This document shows, piece by piece, positions 26,592 through 35,494 of a stretch of 44,039 nucleotides of DNA (its first letter is position 1; every line of letters begins with the position of its first letter). This DNA comes from an uncultured Actinomycetes bacterium (GTDB taxonomy: Bacteria > Actinomycetota > Actinomycetes > Nanopelagicales > Nanopelagicaceae): contig CAIJKC010000005.1 in the NCBI GenBank assembly GCA_903821145.1, positions 1 through 44,039 on the forward strand. The letters are read 5' to 3'. Below the pieces are notes generated by a model, which ran no database searches, was not told the origin of the DNA, and worked only from the letters and a program-made list of their open reading frames with translations. Made by a program: the position numbers and the translations under genes.

Positions 26592-28019
26592 TTACTCCCG
26601 TTCGGTTGCGCCTGCGCGCTTAGCGGCTTCGGCAGAGGAACTGCCTGCTCTCTTGCGTAGTACCCACCCTAAGACATTGCGCTGCTTTGCGCGTGCAACA
26701 CCGATCGAGCCTGCTGGGACATCTTCTGTAATGATCGATCCAGCGGCAGTGTAAGCGCCATCACCGATCGTGACTGGGGCAACTAACATCGTGTCGCTGC
26801 CGATTCGGACCTCATCGCCCACCACAGTCTGGTGCTTCTCGACCCCGTCATAGTTCACAAAGATCGTGGCTGCCCCGATATTGGTGCCGCTTCCGATCGT
26901 GGCATCGCCCACATAGGAAAGGTGTGGAACCTTAGACCCTTCACCGATCGTGGAATTTTTAATCTCAACATAGGCGCCTGCCTTCGAATTGGCAGCAAGC
27001 TTTGTTCCTGGGCGCAAGAAGGAATATGGCCCAACGTTCGCTTGCGCACCGATCTCAGAATCAGAGCACGTTGATTCAATGACTCGTGCACCTGCTCCGA
27101 CTTTCACATTGGTTAGTGTGGAGCGTGGCCCAATGACTGCACCACTGTCCACTGTGGTGGATCCAGCCAAGACGCACCCTGGGTGAATAACAACATCATG
27201 TGCAATCTTCACACCAACATCGATCCAGGTAGTCGTTGGGTCGATAATCGTGACGCCAGATTTCATGACCTCATCATTGATGCGATCACGCATTATCGCT
27301 GTGCACTCGGCGAGCTGCGAACGATCGTTAATGCCAAGAGTCTCGGTGTAATCATTGGATCGGATAGCGAGCGCAACCTTGCCTGCATCCTTGATCAGAG
27401 CGATCACATCGGTGAGGTAGAGCTCACCCTGCGAGTTATCTTTGGAAATTTTTGCCGCCGCCTCGCGAAGCGCCCCATTATCAAAGAGGTAAACACCGGT
27501 ATTGATCTCACTAATAGCGGCAACTTCTTCGTCAGCATCGCGCTCTTCAACGATACGAGAGATTGCGCCTTCATCATCACGAACGATGCGACCGTAGCCA
27601 AACGGATCTGGCAGGTCAGCGGTGAGCACAGATGCCGCACTCTCGTTTGCATGGTGTACTGCGATGAATTCTTTGAGAGTAGAAGCTGTGAGAAGTGGTG
27701 TATCGCCTGCAAGAACTAAGACAGTACCTGTCGTTGCAGCTCCTGCCAGGGCGAGTTGAACAGCATGACCTGTGCCATTGCGCTCGGCTTGGTAGACGGT
27801 AAGCGCGGCAGGGGCAATCTGAGAGAGGTGGTCTTGAACTGAATCCTTATGGGCCCCGATCACCACACGCAGTTCTTGTGCGCCAAGAGGTTCAACTGCT
27901 GCCAGAACGTGGCCAAGGATTGATCGACCTGCGATTGGATGGAGAACCTTGGAGGTTGAAGATTTCATCCGGGTACCTTCCCCGGCGGCGAGCACGATCA
28001 CAACATCTGGGTTGTTCAC
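26592..28019 (-). CDS. glmU: Bifunctional UDP-GlcNAc pyrophosphorylase / GlcN-1-P acetyltransferase
   Basis: GlmU makes UDP-GlcNAc for peptidoglycan. The 475-residue protein has the uridyltransferase domain (VLAAGEGTRMKSSTSKVLHP at the start, QAERNGTGHAVQLAL, LAGDTPLL) and, from about residue 250, the left-handed beta-helix acetyltransferase with hexapeptide repeats and GAYVEIKNSTIGEGSKVPHL plus the AATIFVNYDGVEKHQT segment. A basic tail follows the helix. The start is GTG 28019 with a strong AGGAGGG site 2-3 nt upstream of it. It leads the glmU-prs-rplY-pth group. Confidence 0.98.
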   Translation of the reverse strand: MNNPDVVIVLAAGEGTRMKSSTSKVLHPIAGRSILGHVLAAVEPLGAQELRVVIGAHKDSVQDHLSQIAPAALTVYQAERNGTGHAVQLALAGAATTGTVLVLAGDTPLLTASTLKEFIAVHHANESAASVLTADLPDPFGYGRIVRDDEGAISRIVEERDADEEVAAISEINTGVYLFDNGALREAAAKISKDNSQGELYLTDVIALIKDAGKVALAIRSNDYTETLGINDRSQLAECTAIMRDRINDEVMKSGVTIIDPTTTWIDVGVKIAHDVVIHPGCVLAGSTTVDSGAVIGPRSTLTNVKVGAGARVIESTCSDSEIGAQANVGPYSFLRPGTKLAANSKAGAYVEIKNSTIGEGSKVPHLSYVGDATIGSGTNIGAATIFVNYDGVEKHQTVVGDEVRIGSDTMLVAPVTIGDGAYTAAGSIITEDVPAGSIGVARAKQRNVLGWVLRKRAGSSSAEAAKRAGATERE

Positions 28020-28096
28020 GGCCCTCCTATCTCTGCATACTCATCATCGTTGCCTGAATGAAGCCTGGATATAGGTGAAGTCTATTTACTGCGGAT

Positions 28097-28171
28097 TGGC
28101 TCCGCCACCAGGTATCGATCCTGGACCCTGGGCTTCAAAGGCCCATGTGCTAGCCACTACACAATGGCGGA
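28097..28171 (-). tRNA. tRNA-Gln(UUG)
   Basis: The minus strand folds with acceptor TCCGCCA/TGGCGGA, anticodon stem TGGGC/GCCCA with loop CTTTGAA (anticodon UUG, reading CAA/CAG) and T arm CCAGG-ATCGATA-CCTGG. Discriminator G73 is followed by an encoded CCA (28099-28097). It sits in the gap between ispE and glmU, as in many actinobacteria. Confidence 0.95.
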
Positions 28172-28232
28172 ACCTGAATTCTCCCCCATAGGCAGCCAGA
28201 ACGCCAAAACACCACGAGTTACTCCGAATCGG

Positions 28233-29153
28233 CTAAAAGCTGCTAATTCTGCGAGCGCCATGCGTTGGCCCGGTGGCTCTGACCACTCCAGCAACGACAC
28301 CACTGGAACTCAAAGCGACCGTCAGATCTAGGGCTCGCTCCTCATCTTCGACTAAGAATGCGACCGTTGGACCAGATCCAGAGACGATGCAGCCAAGTGC
28401 GCCATATTCGTGGCCCACATCAAGTACTAATCGAAGGGCGGGCCGCAGGGAGCAGGCCGCGCTTTGCAGATCATTACTCAGTGACTTTCCCAACTCTTTC
28501 GCATCCCCTGCACGTAGCGCTTGTAGGAGCGCATCATTGGCACTGGGGCGAGAGATCGACATACCTTCCCGAAGGCGATCACACTCGCCATATACCGATG
28601 GTGTTGAAAGCCCAGAGTTTGAGAGTGCCAGGACCCATTGGTAGGAACCCTGTGAAAGTACGGGAGTGAGTTGATCACCATGACCTCGGCCGATTGCAGT
28701 TCCGCCAGCAATTCCAAATGGCACATCACTACCAAGTTCGGATCCAATGCGTTGCATCTCATCACGAGAGAGTCCGAGTTCATAGAGTGCATCAATACCG
28801 ACGATGACGCCTGCAGCATCAGCACTTCCACCAGCCATCCCACCGGCGACTGGAATCTCTTTCGCTAAATGGATATCGATATCACTATCGAGTTGATACT
28901 TGCTCACCATGAGTTGGGCTGCTTTATATGCCAAATTTGTTTCATCCAATGGCACACCAGCCGCCGTAGAGCCCGATGCCCCTAATGCGATCCCACTACC
29001 CTCAACACCAAATTTCACTGTGACATCATCAAAGAGTGAGATCGCTTGAAAGACGGTGACAAGTTCGTGGTAGCCATCCTCATCGAGTGGCCCAACCGAG
29101 AGGCTCAGGTTTACCTTTGCAGGAACCCGAATAACTACACCGCTCTGATTCAT
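28233..29153 (-). CDS. ispE: 4-diphosphocytidyl-2-C-methyl-D-erythritol kinase
   Basis: IspE phosphorylates CDP-ME in the non-mevalonate isoprenoid pathway. The 306-residue GHMP kinase has the N-terminal RVPAKVNLSLSVG, the ATP loop IPVAGGMAGGSADAAG near residue 105, and the C-terminal GALGCIVSGSGPTVAFL. I start at ATG 29153; the frame continues 62 codons upstream into rsmA without family sequence. No ribosome-binding site is seen, and a TAGGCT box lies 7 nt upstream of the ATG, so it may have its own leaderless promoter despite following rsmA by 22 nt. Confidence 0.96.
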   Translation of the reverse strand: MNQSGVVIRVPAKVNLSLSVGPLDEDGYHELVTVFQAISLFDDVTVKFGVEGSGIALGASGSTAAGVPLDETNLAYKAAQLMVSKYQLDSDIDIHLAKEIPVAGGMAGGSADAAGVIVGIDALYELGLSRDEMQRIGSELGSDVPFGIAGGTAIGRGHGDQLTPVLSQGSYQWVLALSNSGLSTPSVYGECDRLREGMSISRPSANDALLQALRAGDAKELGKSLSNDLQSAACSLRPALRLVLDVGHEYGALGCIVSGSGPTVAFLVEDEERALDLTVALSSSGVVAGVVRATGPTHGARRISSF

Positions 29154-29175
29154 GGTCGTTAGCCTATAGTGAAAG

Positions 29176-30015
29176 CTAGCGTGAGAGTTGTGTAGCAATC
29201 TTGATAAAGTCAGGAAGAAGGAGTGCCTCACCGCGTGAGGTTGGATCGACGCCGGCAGCAAGAATGGCATCAGATGCCGCAGCACTTCCCCCAAAGAGCT
29301 CAGAGAGTGCACCCCGTAACATCTTTCGGCGCTGGGCAAAGGCTGCGTCGATCACCATAAAGGTAGCAAGGCGAAGGCTCTCATCCCCTGCCGCCTCATG
29401 TCTGACGAAGCGAACCAGGGATGAGTCAACGTTTGGAACTGGCCAAAAAATTGAACGACCTACTGTTCCAGCAGAAGACATATCGGCCCACCATGTTGCC
29501 TTCACCGATGGTGATCCATAATTCTTGCTGCCAGGTGAGGCAACAAGTCGGTCTGCAACTTCGCTCTGCACCATCACCACACCTGAGCGAAGTGTTGGGA
29601 ACTTCTCCATATAGCGCAGTAGAACCGGAACAGAAATATTATAGGGAAGGTTTGCAACAAGGACTGTTGGTGCAAGCGGCAATGAATCAACCACCATCGC
29701 ATCCTGCGTCACAACCGTTAATCGGTGGGTATCAAATTCATGGCGTTGGACAGTGTGTGGAAGTTCTGCGGCCAATCGTTCATCGATTTCAATAACGATG
29801 ACTTCTTGAGCCACCTCAAGGAGTGCAAGAGTGAGTGAGCCAAGTCCCGGGCCGATTTCAAGTGCGATATCACCCTCATGAACATCGGCGCTCTTCACAA
29901 TCCGCCGACAGGTATTGGCATCGACCACAAAGTTTTGCCCAAGTTTCTTCGTGGGATTGACTCCGATGCGTGATGCGATCTCACGAATCTCGGCTGCGCC
30001 AAGTAACCCTGACAT
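29176..30015 (-). CDS. rsmA: 16S rRNA dimethyladenosine transferase
   Basis: RsmA (KsgA) dimethylates A1518 and A1519 of 16S rRNA during 30S maturation. The 279-residue protein has the N-terminal NPTKKLGQNFVVDAN, SAM loop LEIGPGLGSLT, the acidic VIEIDERLA, and the catalytic NLPYNIS. Length is normal. The ATG at 30015 overlaps the tatD stop by one base (TAATG), so the two are translationally coupled. In many actinobacteria an rpf gene lies between tatD and this gene; here there is no space for it. Confidence 0.97.
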   Translation of the reverse strand: MSGLLGAAEIREIASRIGVNPTKKLGQNFVVDANTCRRIVKSADVHEGDIALEIGPGLGSLTLALLEVAQEVIVIEIDERLAAELPHTVQRHEFDTHRLTVVTQDAMVVDSLPLAPTVLVANLPYNISVPVLLRYMEKFPTLRSGVVMVQSEVADRLVASPGSKNYGSPSVKATWWADMSSAGTVGRSIFWPVPNVDSSLVRFVRHEAAGDESLRLATFMVIDAAFAQRRKMLRGALSELFGGSAAASDAILAAGVDPTSRGEALLLPDFIKIATQLSR

Positions 30016-30872
30016 TAGGCGAAGGATCCAAAGAGACGTTCAGCATTAGCGCTAATACCATCACAGAGTTCATCGAGGTCTTGATCGCGCTCATCAGCAA
30101 TCAATCTCAGGATAGAAGGAATCTGCGCTGGTGTGTTCATCAATCCGCGATGTGGAGTGGGTGTGAGGAAGGGTGAATCAGTTTCAACGAGGAGTTGATC
30201 GAGTGGAACAAGTTTGACCGCCTCGCGAAGCGCCGGTGCATTTTTAAAAGTAACTGTTCCGGCAAACGAGAGGATGTACCCCTTCTCAATGCACTCCCGG
30301 GCCATCTGAGCATCACCTGAATAACAGTGAAAAATAGTGGTTTCCGGCGCACCTTCTTCAGTGAGGGTATCTAGTACTGCTTGGTGGGCATCGCGGTCGT
30401 GAATGATCAGAGCCTTCTGAACTTTCTTAGCCAATGCGATATGGCGACGGAAGGAATACTTCTGTCGCTCTTGCAGCTCAGCTGGGGTACGGAAGAAGTC
30501 CAGCCCGGTCTCTCCTATACCGCGCACGCGTGGATCGGTAGCAAGGGCTTCAATACGCGAAAGGTGGGCCTCAAGGTCATCTACTCGGGGTGCTTCATTG
30601 GGATGCAGAGCGACAGTGGCAAGCACGCGACCTGGGAAGGCATGGGCCATGCGCACTCCCCACTCAGATTGTTCGGCTGAGTAACCAACTTGGACGACAC
30701 GATCAATTCCCACGCTCGCTGCTTCATCGAGAACGGCTTTGACAAGCGGTGAATCTGGTTCAGATTCGGTAACGAGTTCGATATGGGCGTGGACATCCAC
30801 GCATCGGCGATGAAGTTTTTCAGGAAGTGGCGCAGCTTGGCGTTCTTTATCTAAGCCAAAACGATCTGCCAT
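30015..30872 (-). CDS. tatD: TatD-family metal-dependent hydrolase / deoxyribonuclease
   Basis: A 285-residue TIM-barrel hydrolase of the TatD family. Metal ligands are seen in CVDVHAHIEL (HxH), VRGIGETGLDFFR (Glu), ALIIHDRDAH (His), IFHCYSGDAQM (His) and LVETDSPFLTPTPHRG (Asp). Members have 3'-5' exonuclease activity on damaged DNA and RNA; D-aminoacyl-tRNA deacylase activity is known for some. It lies 11 nt after metG and is coupled to rsmA. The order rsmI/metG/tatD/rsmA/ispE is conserved in actinobacteria. Confidence 0.95.
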   Translation of the reverse strand: MADRFGLDKERQAAPLPEKLHRRCVDVHAHIELVTESEPDSPLVKAVLDEAASVGIDRVVQVGYSAEQSEWGVRMAHAFPGRVLATVALHPNEAPRVDDLEAHLSRIEALATDPRVRGIGETGLDFFRTPAELQERQKYSFRRHIALAKKVQKALIIHDRDAHQAVLDTLTEEGAPETTIFHCYSGDAQMARECIEKGYILSFAGTVTFKNAPALREAVKLVPLDQLLVETDSPFLTPTPHRGLMNTPAQIPSILRLIADERDQDLDELCDGISANAERLFGSFA

Positions 30873-30883
30873 TACCCAGTGCC

Positions 30884-32440
30884 TTACTTGGCCGCAGGCT
30901 CTTCAAGGCGAGGGAAGAGAACTGCGCCCTTCGTGACCTTTGTTCCAGGCTTAATCTGTCCCCAGGTTGCAACATCTGAAATCTTCTCGCCGGCGATATC
31001 TCCACTCATTCCGAGGGATGTCCAGAGAGTCTGACAGGTTGCCGGCATTACAGGGTAAAGAAGTACCGCTAATGCACGAATGGAATCTGCAGTGTTATAG
31101 AGAATCTCATTGAGTTCTGTTGTGCGGCTCTCATCCTTTGCCACAATCCATGGCTCTCGTTCAGTCACATAGCCATTGACTCGCTTACAAAATTCCATGA
31201 TGGTATTTATGCCACCCTGGAAATCAAGGGCAACCATCGCTGCATCGGCCTTTGCCACAGTCTCGGCAAGAGCTGCTTCTAGACCCGCATCATGAGCCAC
31301 AGCCGGAATAGCGCCAGCACAGTACTTTTCGATCATGGCGATCAGGCGTGAGGCCAGGTTTCCAAAGTCATTTGCTAGCTCGCTCGTGTAACGGGCAGCC
31401 ATATCCTCCCAAGAGAATGAGCCATCAGAACCAAAGGGAATGGCACGAAGGAAGTAGTAACGGAAGGCGTCCACACCAAAGTGGTCGGTGATGTCAGCTG
31501 GCGCAATTCCAGTCAGTTTGGACTTGGACATTTTTTCTCCACCGACCAGCAACCATCCGTGGGCAAAGACCTTCTTCGGTAATGCAACTCCTGCTGCCAT
31601 CAACATCGCTGGCCAGATAACAGCATGGAAGCGCAAGATATCTTTTCCAACTAAGTGCACATCAGCGGGCCATGTCTTGGCAAACTTCTCTGCGCCTGGA
31701 GTACCTGGTTCATCACCAAGTCCAACAGCGCTCGCATAGTTCAACAACGCATCAAACCAGACATAGATCACTTGCTTGGTATCCCAAGGGACTGGAATAC
31801 CCCAATCAAAGGTAGATCGTGAGATGGAAAGATCCTGCACCTCTCCCTCAAGGAAGGAGATTACTTCGTTACGAGCAGAGGCAGGTTCACATGCTGAAGG
31901 ATCATTCTTGTAGTGCTCAAGTAGTTGTGGGACAAAAGCTGAGAGCCGGAAGAACCAATTCTCCTCGCTGACGATCTCACATGGCTTTGAGTGAATGGGG
32001 CAGAGACCGCCTTCAAGGAGATCACCTGGCAATTTAAATTCTTCACAGCCAATGCAATATGGACCTTCATATTTACCTGAGTAGATATGTCCCTGATCCT
32101 TTAAACCAGATAAGAAGCGTTGCACGCGCTCCATGTGGCGTGGCTCAGTTGTGCGAATGAAATCATCGTTGGCGATGTTGAGAGCTTTCCAGACTGGCTT
32201 CCAGGCATCTTCGACCAGGCGATCACACCAATCTTGCGGGGCAACGCCATTCTTCTCAGCGGTATTGAGCACCTTCTGACCGTGCTCATCCGTCCCTGTA
32301 AGGAACCAGACACCTTCGCCACGTTGGCGGTGCCAGCGGGTTAAAACATCACCAGCAACTGTTGTGTAGGCATGGCCGATATGCGGCGCATCGTTTACAT
32401 AGTAAATCGGCGTCGTTAAATAGAAGGACTTCTCGCTCAC
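30884..32440 (-). CDS. metG: Methionyl-tRNA synthetase
   Basis: MetG charges tRNA-Met. The 518-residue class I enzyme has the HIGH region PIYYVNDAPHIGHAYT, a zinc knuckle with CIGC and CPIHSKPC, the KMSKS loop GGEKMSKSKLTG and a helical anticodon domain. It ends shortly after the anticodon domain, without the C-terminal tRNA-binding (tRBD) extension found in some bacteria; this short form is common in actinobacteria. The start overlaps the rsmI stop by 4 nt. Confidence 0.98.
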   Translation of the reverse strand: MSEKSFYLTTPIYYVNDAPHIGHAYTTVAGDVLTRWHRQRGEGVWFLTGTDEHGQKVLNTAEKNGVAPQDWCDRLVEDAWKPVWKALNIANDDFIRTTEPRHMERVQRFLSGLKDQGHIYSGKYEGPYCIGCEEFKLPGDLLEGGLCPIHSKPCEIVSEENWFFRLSAFVPQLLEHYKNDPSACEPASARNEVISFLEGEVQDLSISRSTFDWGIPVPWDTKQVIYVWFDALLNYASAVGLGDEPGTPGAEKFAKTWPADVHLVGKDILRFHAVIWPAMLMAAGVALPKKVFAHGWLLVGGEKMSKSKLTGIAPADITDHFGVDAFRYYFLRAIPFGSDGSFSWEDMAARYTSELANDFGNLASRLIAMIEKYCAGAIPAVAHDAGLEAALAETVAKADAAMVALDFQGGINTIMEFCKRVNGYVTEREPWIVAKDESRTTELNEILYNTADSIRALAVLLYPVMPATCQTLWTSLGMSGDIAGEKISDVATWGQIKPGTKVTKGAVLFPRLEEPAAK

Positions 32441-33285
32441 TGGCCCATCCTACCCGCGCCTTTGTGGGCAACCATGACATCAAAGACCGCGCGCTTTGCG
32501 ATACCTGTGGCCTTAGCGACTTCAGCAATCGCTTCCTTTCGACTCTCTCCCTGACTCTCGCGAGCTAATACCATCTCGACGAGATCATTGGAGGTGTGGG
32601 TGCGGGAGGATGAATCAAAACCAGCAACAACAAGTGTGATCTCCCCCAAAATTTCTCGACTTTGGGCCCATGCCAGCAAATCACTGAGTGATCCACGTAT
32701 CGTCTCTTCATAGGTCTTTGTCATCTCACGACAAATCGATGCCAATCGATCTTCGCCGAGCACAGAGATCGCATCTACAAGCGACTCTTCTAATCGATGA
32801 GGTGCCTCAAAGAAGATCATGGTGCGCTCTTCTTCTTCCAATTTCTCTAACGCTGTGATTCGAGCACCTGACGTTCTTGGGAGAAATCCTTCAAAGCAGA
32901 AACGGTCGGTGGGCAATCCTGAATAGAGCAGCGCTGTTGTCACCGCACTCGGACCTGGCAGCACACGAATGGGAATATCTCGAGCAATAGCTTCGCGAGT
33001 AAGCCGATACCCAGGATCACTGATTCCCGGCATCCCAGCATCTGTTACGACCAGCAGATCCTTGCCAGATGAAAGGATTTCTAAAAGCGGCTCCAGTCGT
33101 TCATTCTCATTTCCCTCGAAGAAGGAGTAGATCTTCGCCTCATAGGTGATCCCAAGTTCGGCACAGAGCCTGCCAAATCGGCGGGAATCCTCGGCGGCAA
33201 TGAAATCCACCTGCGTGATCGCCTCTTTCAGCCGCGCTGAAGCATCGCCTGGATTGCCCAGAGGGATGGCGGCGAGGATTAACAT
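32437..33285 (-). CDS. rsmI: 16S rRNA 2'-O-ribose C1402 methyltransferase
   Basis: RsmI methylates C1402 in the decoding centre. The 282-residue protein has the tetrapyrrole-methylase fold: LILAAIPLGNPGDASARL at the start, VTDAGMPGISDPGYRL, VLPGPSAVTTALLYSGLPTD, and FFEAPHRLEESL, all RsmI signatures. It is the first gene of the rsmI-metG-tatD-rsmA-ispE run and is divergent from the protein mannosyltransferase gene with a 45-bp gap. Confidence 0.97.
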   Translation of the reverse strand: MLILAAIPLGNPGDASARLKEAITQVDFIAAEDSRRFGRLCAELGITYEAKIYSFFEGNENERLEPLLEILSSGKDLLVVTDAGMPGISDPGYRLTREAIARDIPIRVLPGPSAVTTALLYSGLPTDRFCFEGFLPRTSGARITALEKLEEEERTMIFFEAPHRLEESLVDAISVLGEDRLASICREMTKTYEETIRGSLSDLLAWAQSREILGEITLVVAGFDSSSRTHTSNDLVEMVLARESQGESRKEAIAEVAKATGIAKRAVFDVMVAHKGAGRMGQ

Positions 33286-33330
33286 GCGCCTATTCTCTCA
33301 GGGTTTTCCTGCACCCCTTACGCTTGCCTC

Positions 33331-34638
33331 ATGAAGCAGCTGCTCACAAAATTGAGTGACCCGATCAATGCCACCGCTTTTGCGCTGATCGGATTGGTGA
33401 TGCGCTTATGGCACCTGGGCCAACCAAAGGGCTACATCTTCGATGAGGTCTACTACGCCCAAAATGCTCACTCACTTGCCCAACATGGCGTCGAGATCAC
33501 GTCAAAGGGCCTGCCTGATTTCATCGTCCACCCACCCGTTGGCAAGTGGCTCATCGCCCTTGGAATCAAGGCCTTTGGCTTCAATGAATTTGGCTGGCGC
33601 GTCAGCTCAGCGGTTATCGGATCACTTTCTATCGCATTGATCTATCTCGTCGCAAAGAAATTATTTAATAACGTCCTCGTAAGCTCAACTGCGGCAATAC
33701 TCACCATCGCCGATGGCTTACATCTGGTTCACTCCCGCACAGCTCTCCTTGATATCTTCTTAATGTTCTTTATTCTCTTGGCTTTTTACTTCCTTCTTCA
33801 TTCCAAGCACTGGCTTGCCGGCCTCTCGCTTGGCCTTGCTACTGGTGTTAAGTGGAGCGGGATCTATTACTTCGTCGCGTATTTCTTATTCATTCTCTAC
33901 GCGGATTTCCGGCAATCGCAAGCGATGGAGGAAGAGTCACCTCTCCTCACAACTCTTCGCAAAAAGTTCGCCAAGAGAGTGCTGCAGTATGGGATCATTC
34001 CAGTCTTCACATATCTAGTGAGCTGGTCTGGTTGGTTCCTCACATCAACAGGCTATGACCGCACCTGGTCAAAGAATATTTTCAGAAGTTTCTGGCATTA
34101 CCAATCTGAGATTCTTAACTTCCATAAAAATCTTGTTGAGACACACTCTTATTCAGCAAATCCATGGAGTTGGCTCATCATGGGCCGACCAACCTCATTC
34201 TTCTATGCAACACCAAAAGGTTGCGGAGCCGCGACATGCTCACAGGAGATTCTTGGCCTGGGAACTCCATTTTTATGGTGGAGTGGCCTCATCGCAATTG
34301 TCATCACTTTCGGCTATTGGATTGCGCGTCGTGAATGGCAGAGCGGGTTGCTCCTCTTAAGTCTTGCTGCCGGCTATCTACCGTGGTTCCTCTTTCAAAA
34401 GCGAACGATGTTCTCTTTCTACGCGATCGCCTTTGAGCCTTTCATGATTCTCATTATTTGTTACGTCATCACAAAATACTTAGAAGATGATGCACGCCGT
34501 AAGGTGCGCGAACGAGTGGTTTATGGGTATGTGGCGCTGATTGTGCTCTGCTTTATCTACTTCTCACCACTCTACTTTGGTGAGGTAATCTCCTACGGCA
34601 GTTGGCACTCCCACATGTGGTTGCCATCCTGGATTTAG
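33331..34638 (+). CDS. pmt: Protein O-mannosyltransferase (GT39, PMT family)
   Basis: This multi-pass membrane enzyme transfers mannose from a polyprenyl-phosphate carrier to Ser/Thr of exported proteins. The first loop has the catalytic acidic segment YIFDEVYYAQNAHSLAQHG with FIVHPPVGKWLI, followed by ADGLHLVHSRTALLDIFLMF, both PMT hallmarks; hydrophobic helices fill the rest. At 435 residues it is shorter than the roughly 500 of mycobacterial Pmt. The divergence from rsmI is the usual actinobacterial arrangement. There is no ribosome-binding site; TACGCT lies 6 nt before the ATG, consistent with a leaderless transcript. It converges with the SepX/GlpR gene. Confidence 0.94.
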   Translation: MKQLLTKLSDPINATAFALIGLVMRLWHLGQPKGYIFDEVYYAQNAHSLAQHGVEITSKGLPDFIVHPPVGKWLIALGIKAFGFNEFGWRVSSAVIGSLSIALIYLVAKKLFNNVLVSSTAAILTIADGLHLVHSRTALLDIFLMFFILLAFYFLLHSKHWLAGLSLGLATGVKWSGIYYFVAYFLFILYADFRQSQAMEEESPLLTTLRKKFAKRVLQYGIIPVFTYLVSWSGWFLTSTGYDRTWSKNIFRSFWHYQSEILNFHKNLVETHSYSANPWSWLIMGRPTSFFYATPKGCGAATCSQEILGLGTPFLWWSGLIAIVITFGYWIARREWQSGLLLLSLAAGYLPWFLFQKRTMFSFYAIAFEPFMILIICYVITKYLEDDARRKVRERVVYGYVALIVLCFIYFSPLYFGEVISYGSWHSHMWLPSWI

Positions 34639-34651
34639 CCGACTTGTGGGT

Positions 34652-35407
34652 TTAGATCGCCTCTGAATCAAGTGTGTGTGGCTGAGCCGCTTCTTCAAGG
34701 AGTGTCTGTTCAAAGGATTCGGTGCGCTCTGGAACTTTAAGCTGATTGAGCAACTCTTGTTCTGCGCTCCACTGTCCAGGAACGGTCAGATCAATCACGC
34801 GCTTTGGCGTGATCGCCTTTGGAGCAGTTGCATACGTTGGCCGTGGAAGAGTAATTGGACTCCACCCACTCTCATCCTTAGGAATCACAACGACGCCTGC
34901 TGGGTCATCGCGCACTTCCAAAGGAATCCAATGATCGGCAAGGTTTGCTTGAGGGGCATGTGGATTGAGAGAGATTCGCGCTGCCGGATCGAGTTTGATC
35001 TCTGCAGTCATGATCTTTTCTAGAGTAGAGAGGCGACGTGCCTTCAACTCTGCAGTCACAATTTGTTTACGAACGGTGATGATGAAGATAGCAAAACCTG
35101 AAGCTGGGACTGCAAGAATCGACCAGGCCATCATTCCAAGAGTCGCACCGACGATACTTGCAATGGTGAGGAATGTGATGAAGGTAAAGATCGTACGACG
35201 TTGCGCGAGAAGTTTGCGCTTATCAGAAGGATCCATGAATTCTGGCGAGAAAGAACTTGATCGGTTTGTCTCAGAGATCGAACGGATTGCACTCTTGTAA
35301 CGATCGCCAGCTTTTGGGGATGATTCTTCATGGCGATGGATCCAACGAGGGAGAAAATACGCGCCCCACATCACCAAGATGATGAGGTAGATAATGCTGG
35401 ACGCCAT
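34652..35407 (-). CDS. sepX: SepX/GlpR-like actinobacterial divisome membrane protein
   Basis: A 251-residue membrane protein. Residues about 3-20 (SIIYLIILVMWGAYFLPRWI) are a membrane helix followed by a conserved WxHRHEE-type basic/acidic stretch; two more helices lie near residues 75-118 after KRKLLAQRRTIF. The rest is cytoplasmic with a moderately conserved core (WSPITLPRPTYATAPKAI, RVIDLTVPGQWSAEQ). This N-terminus and the location beside rimJ and a MoeA-like gene match the family named SepX in Streptomyces and GlpR in Corynebacterium, where it is the membrane receptor of the MoeA-like Glp at the septum. Assignment is by architecture and neighbourhood, so the name is provisional. Confidence 0.75.
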   Translation of the reverse strand: MASSIIYLIILVMWGAYFLPRWIHRHEESSPKAGDRYKSAIRSISETNRSSSFSPEFMDPSDKRKLLAQRRTIFTFITFLTIASIVGATLGMMAWSILAVPASGFAIFIITVRKQIVTAELKARRLSTLEKIMTAEIKLDPAARISLNPHAPQANLADHWIPLEVRDDPAGVVVIPKDESGWSPITLPRPTYATAPKAITPKRVIDLTVPGQWSAEQELLNQLKVPERTESFEQTLLEEAAQPHTLDSEAI

Positions 35408-35494
35408 GGAATGAAACTTTAATTGCCCAGCGGGGTTTTAGGGTGGATTTAGGGCAGTTGTAACGATGTGTCCTAATTTTTTTTCATCGAAAAT

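Noticed and set aside
35472-35482. T-run between sepX and rimJ as a terminator
   Set aside because: It reads as As on the strand in which both genes are transcribed, and no stable hairpin precedes it.
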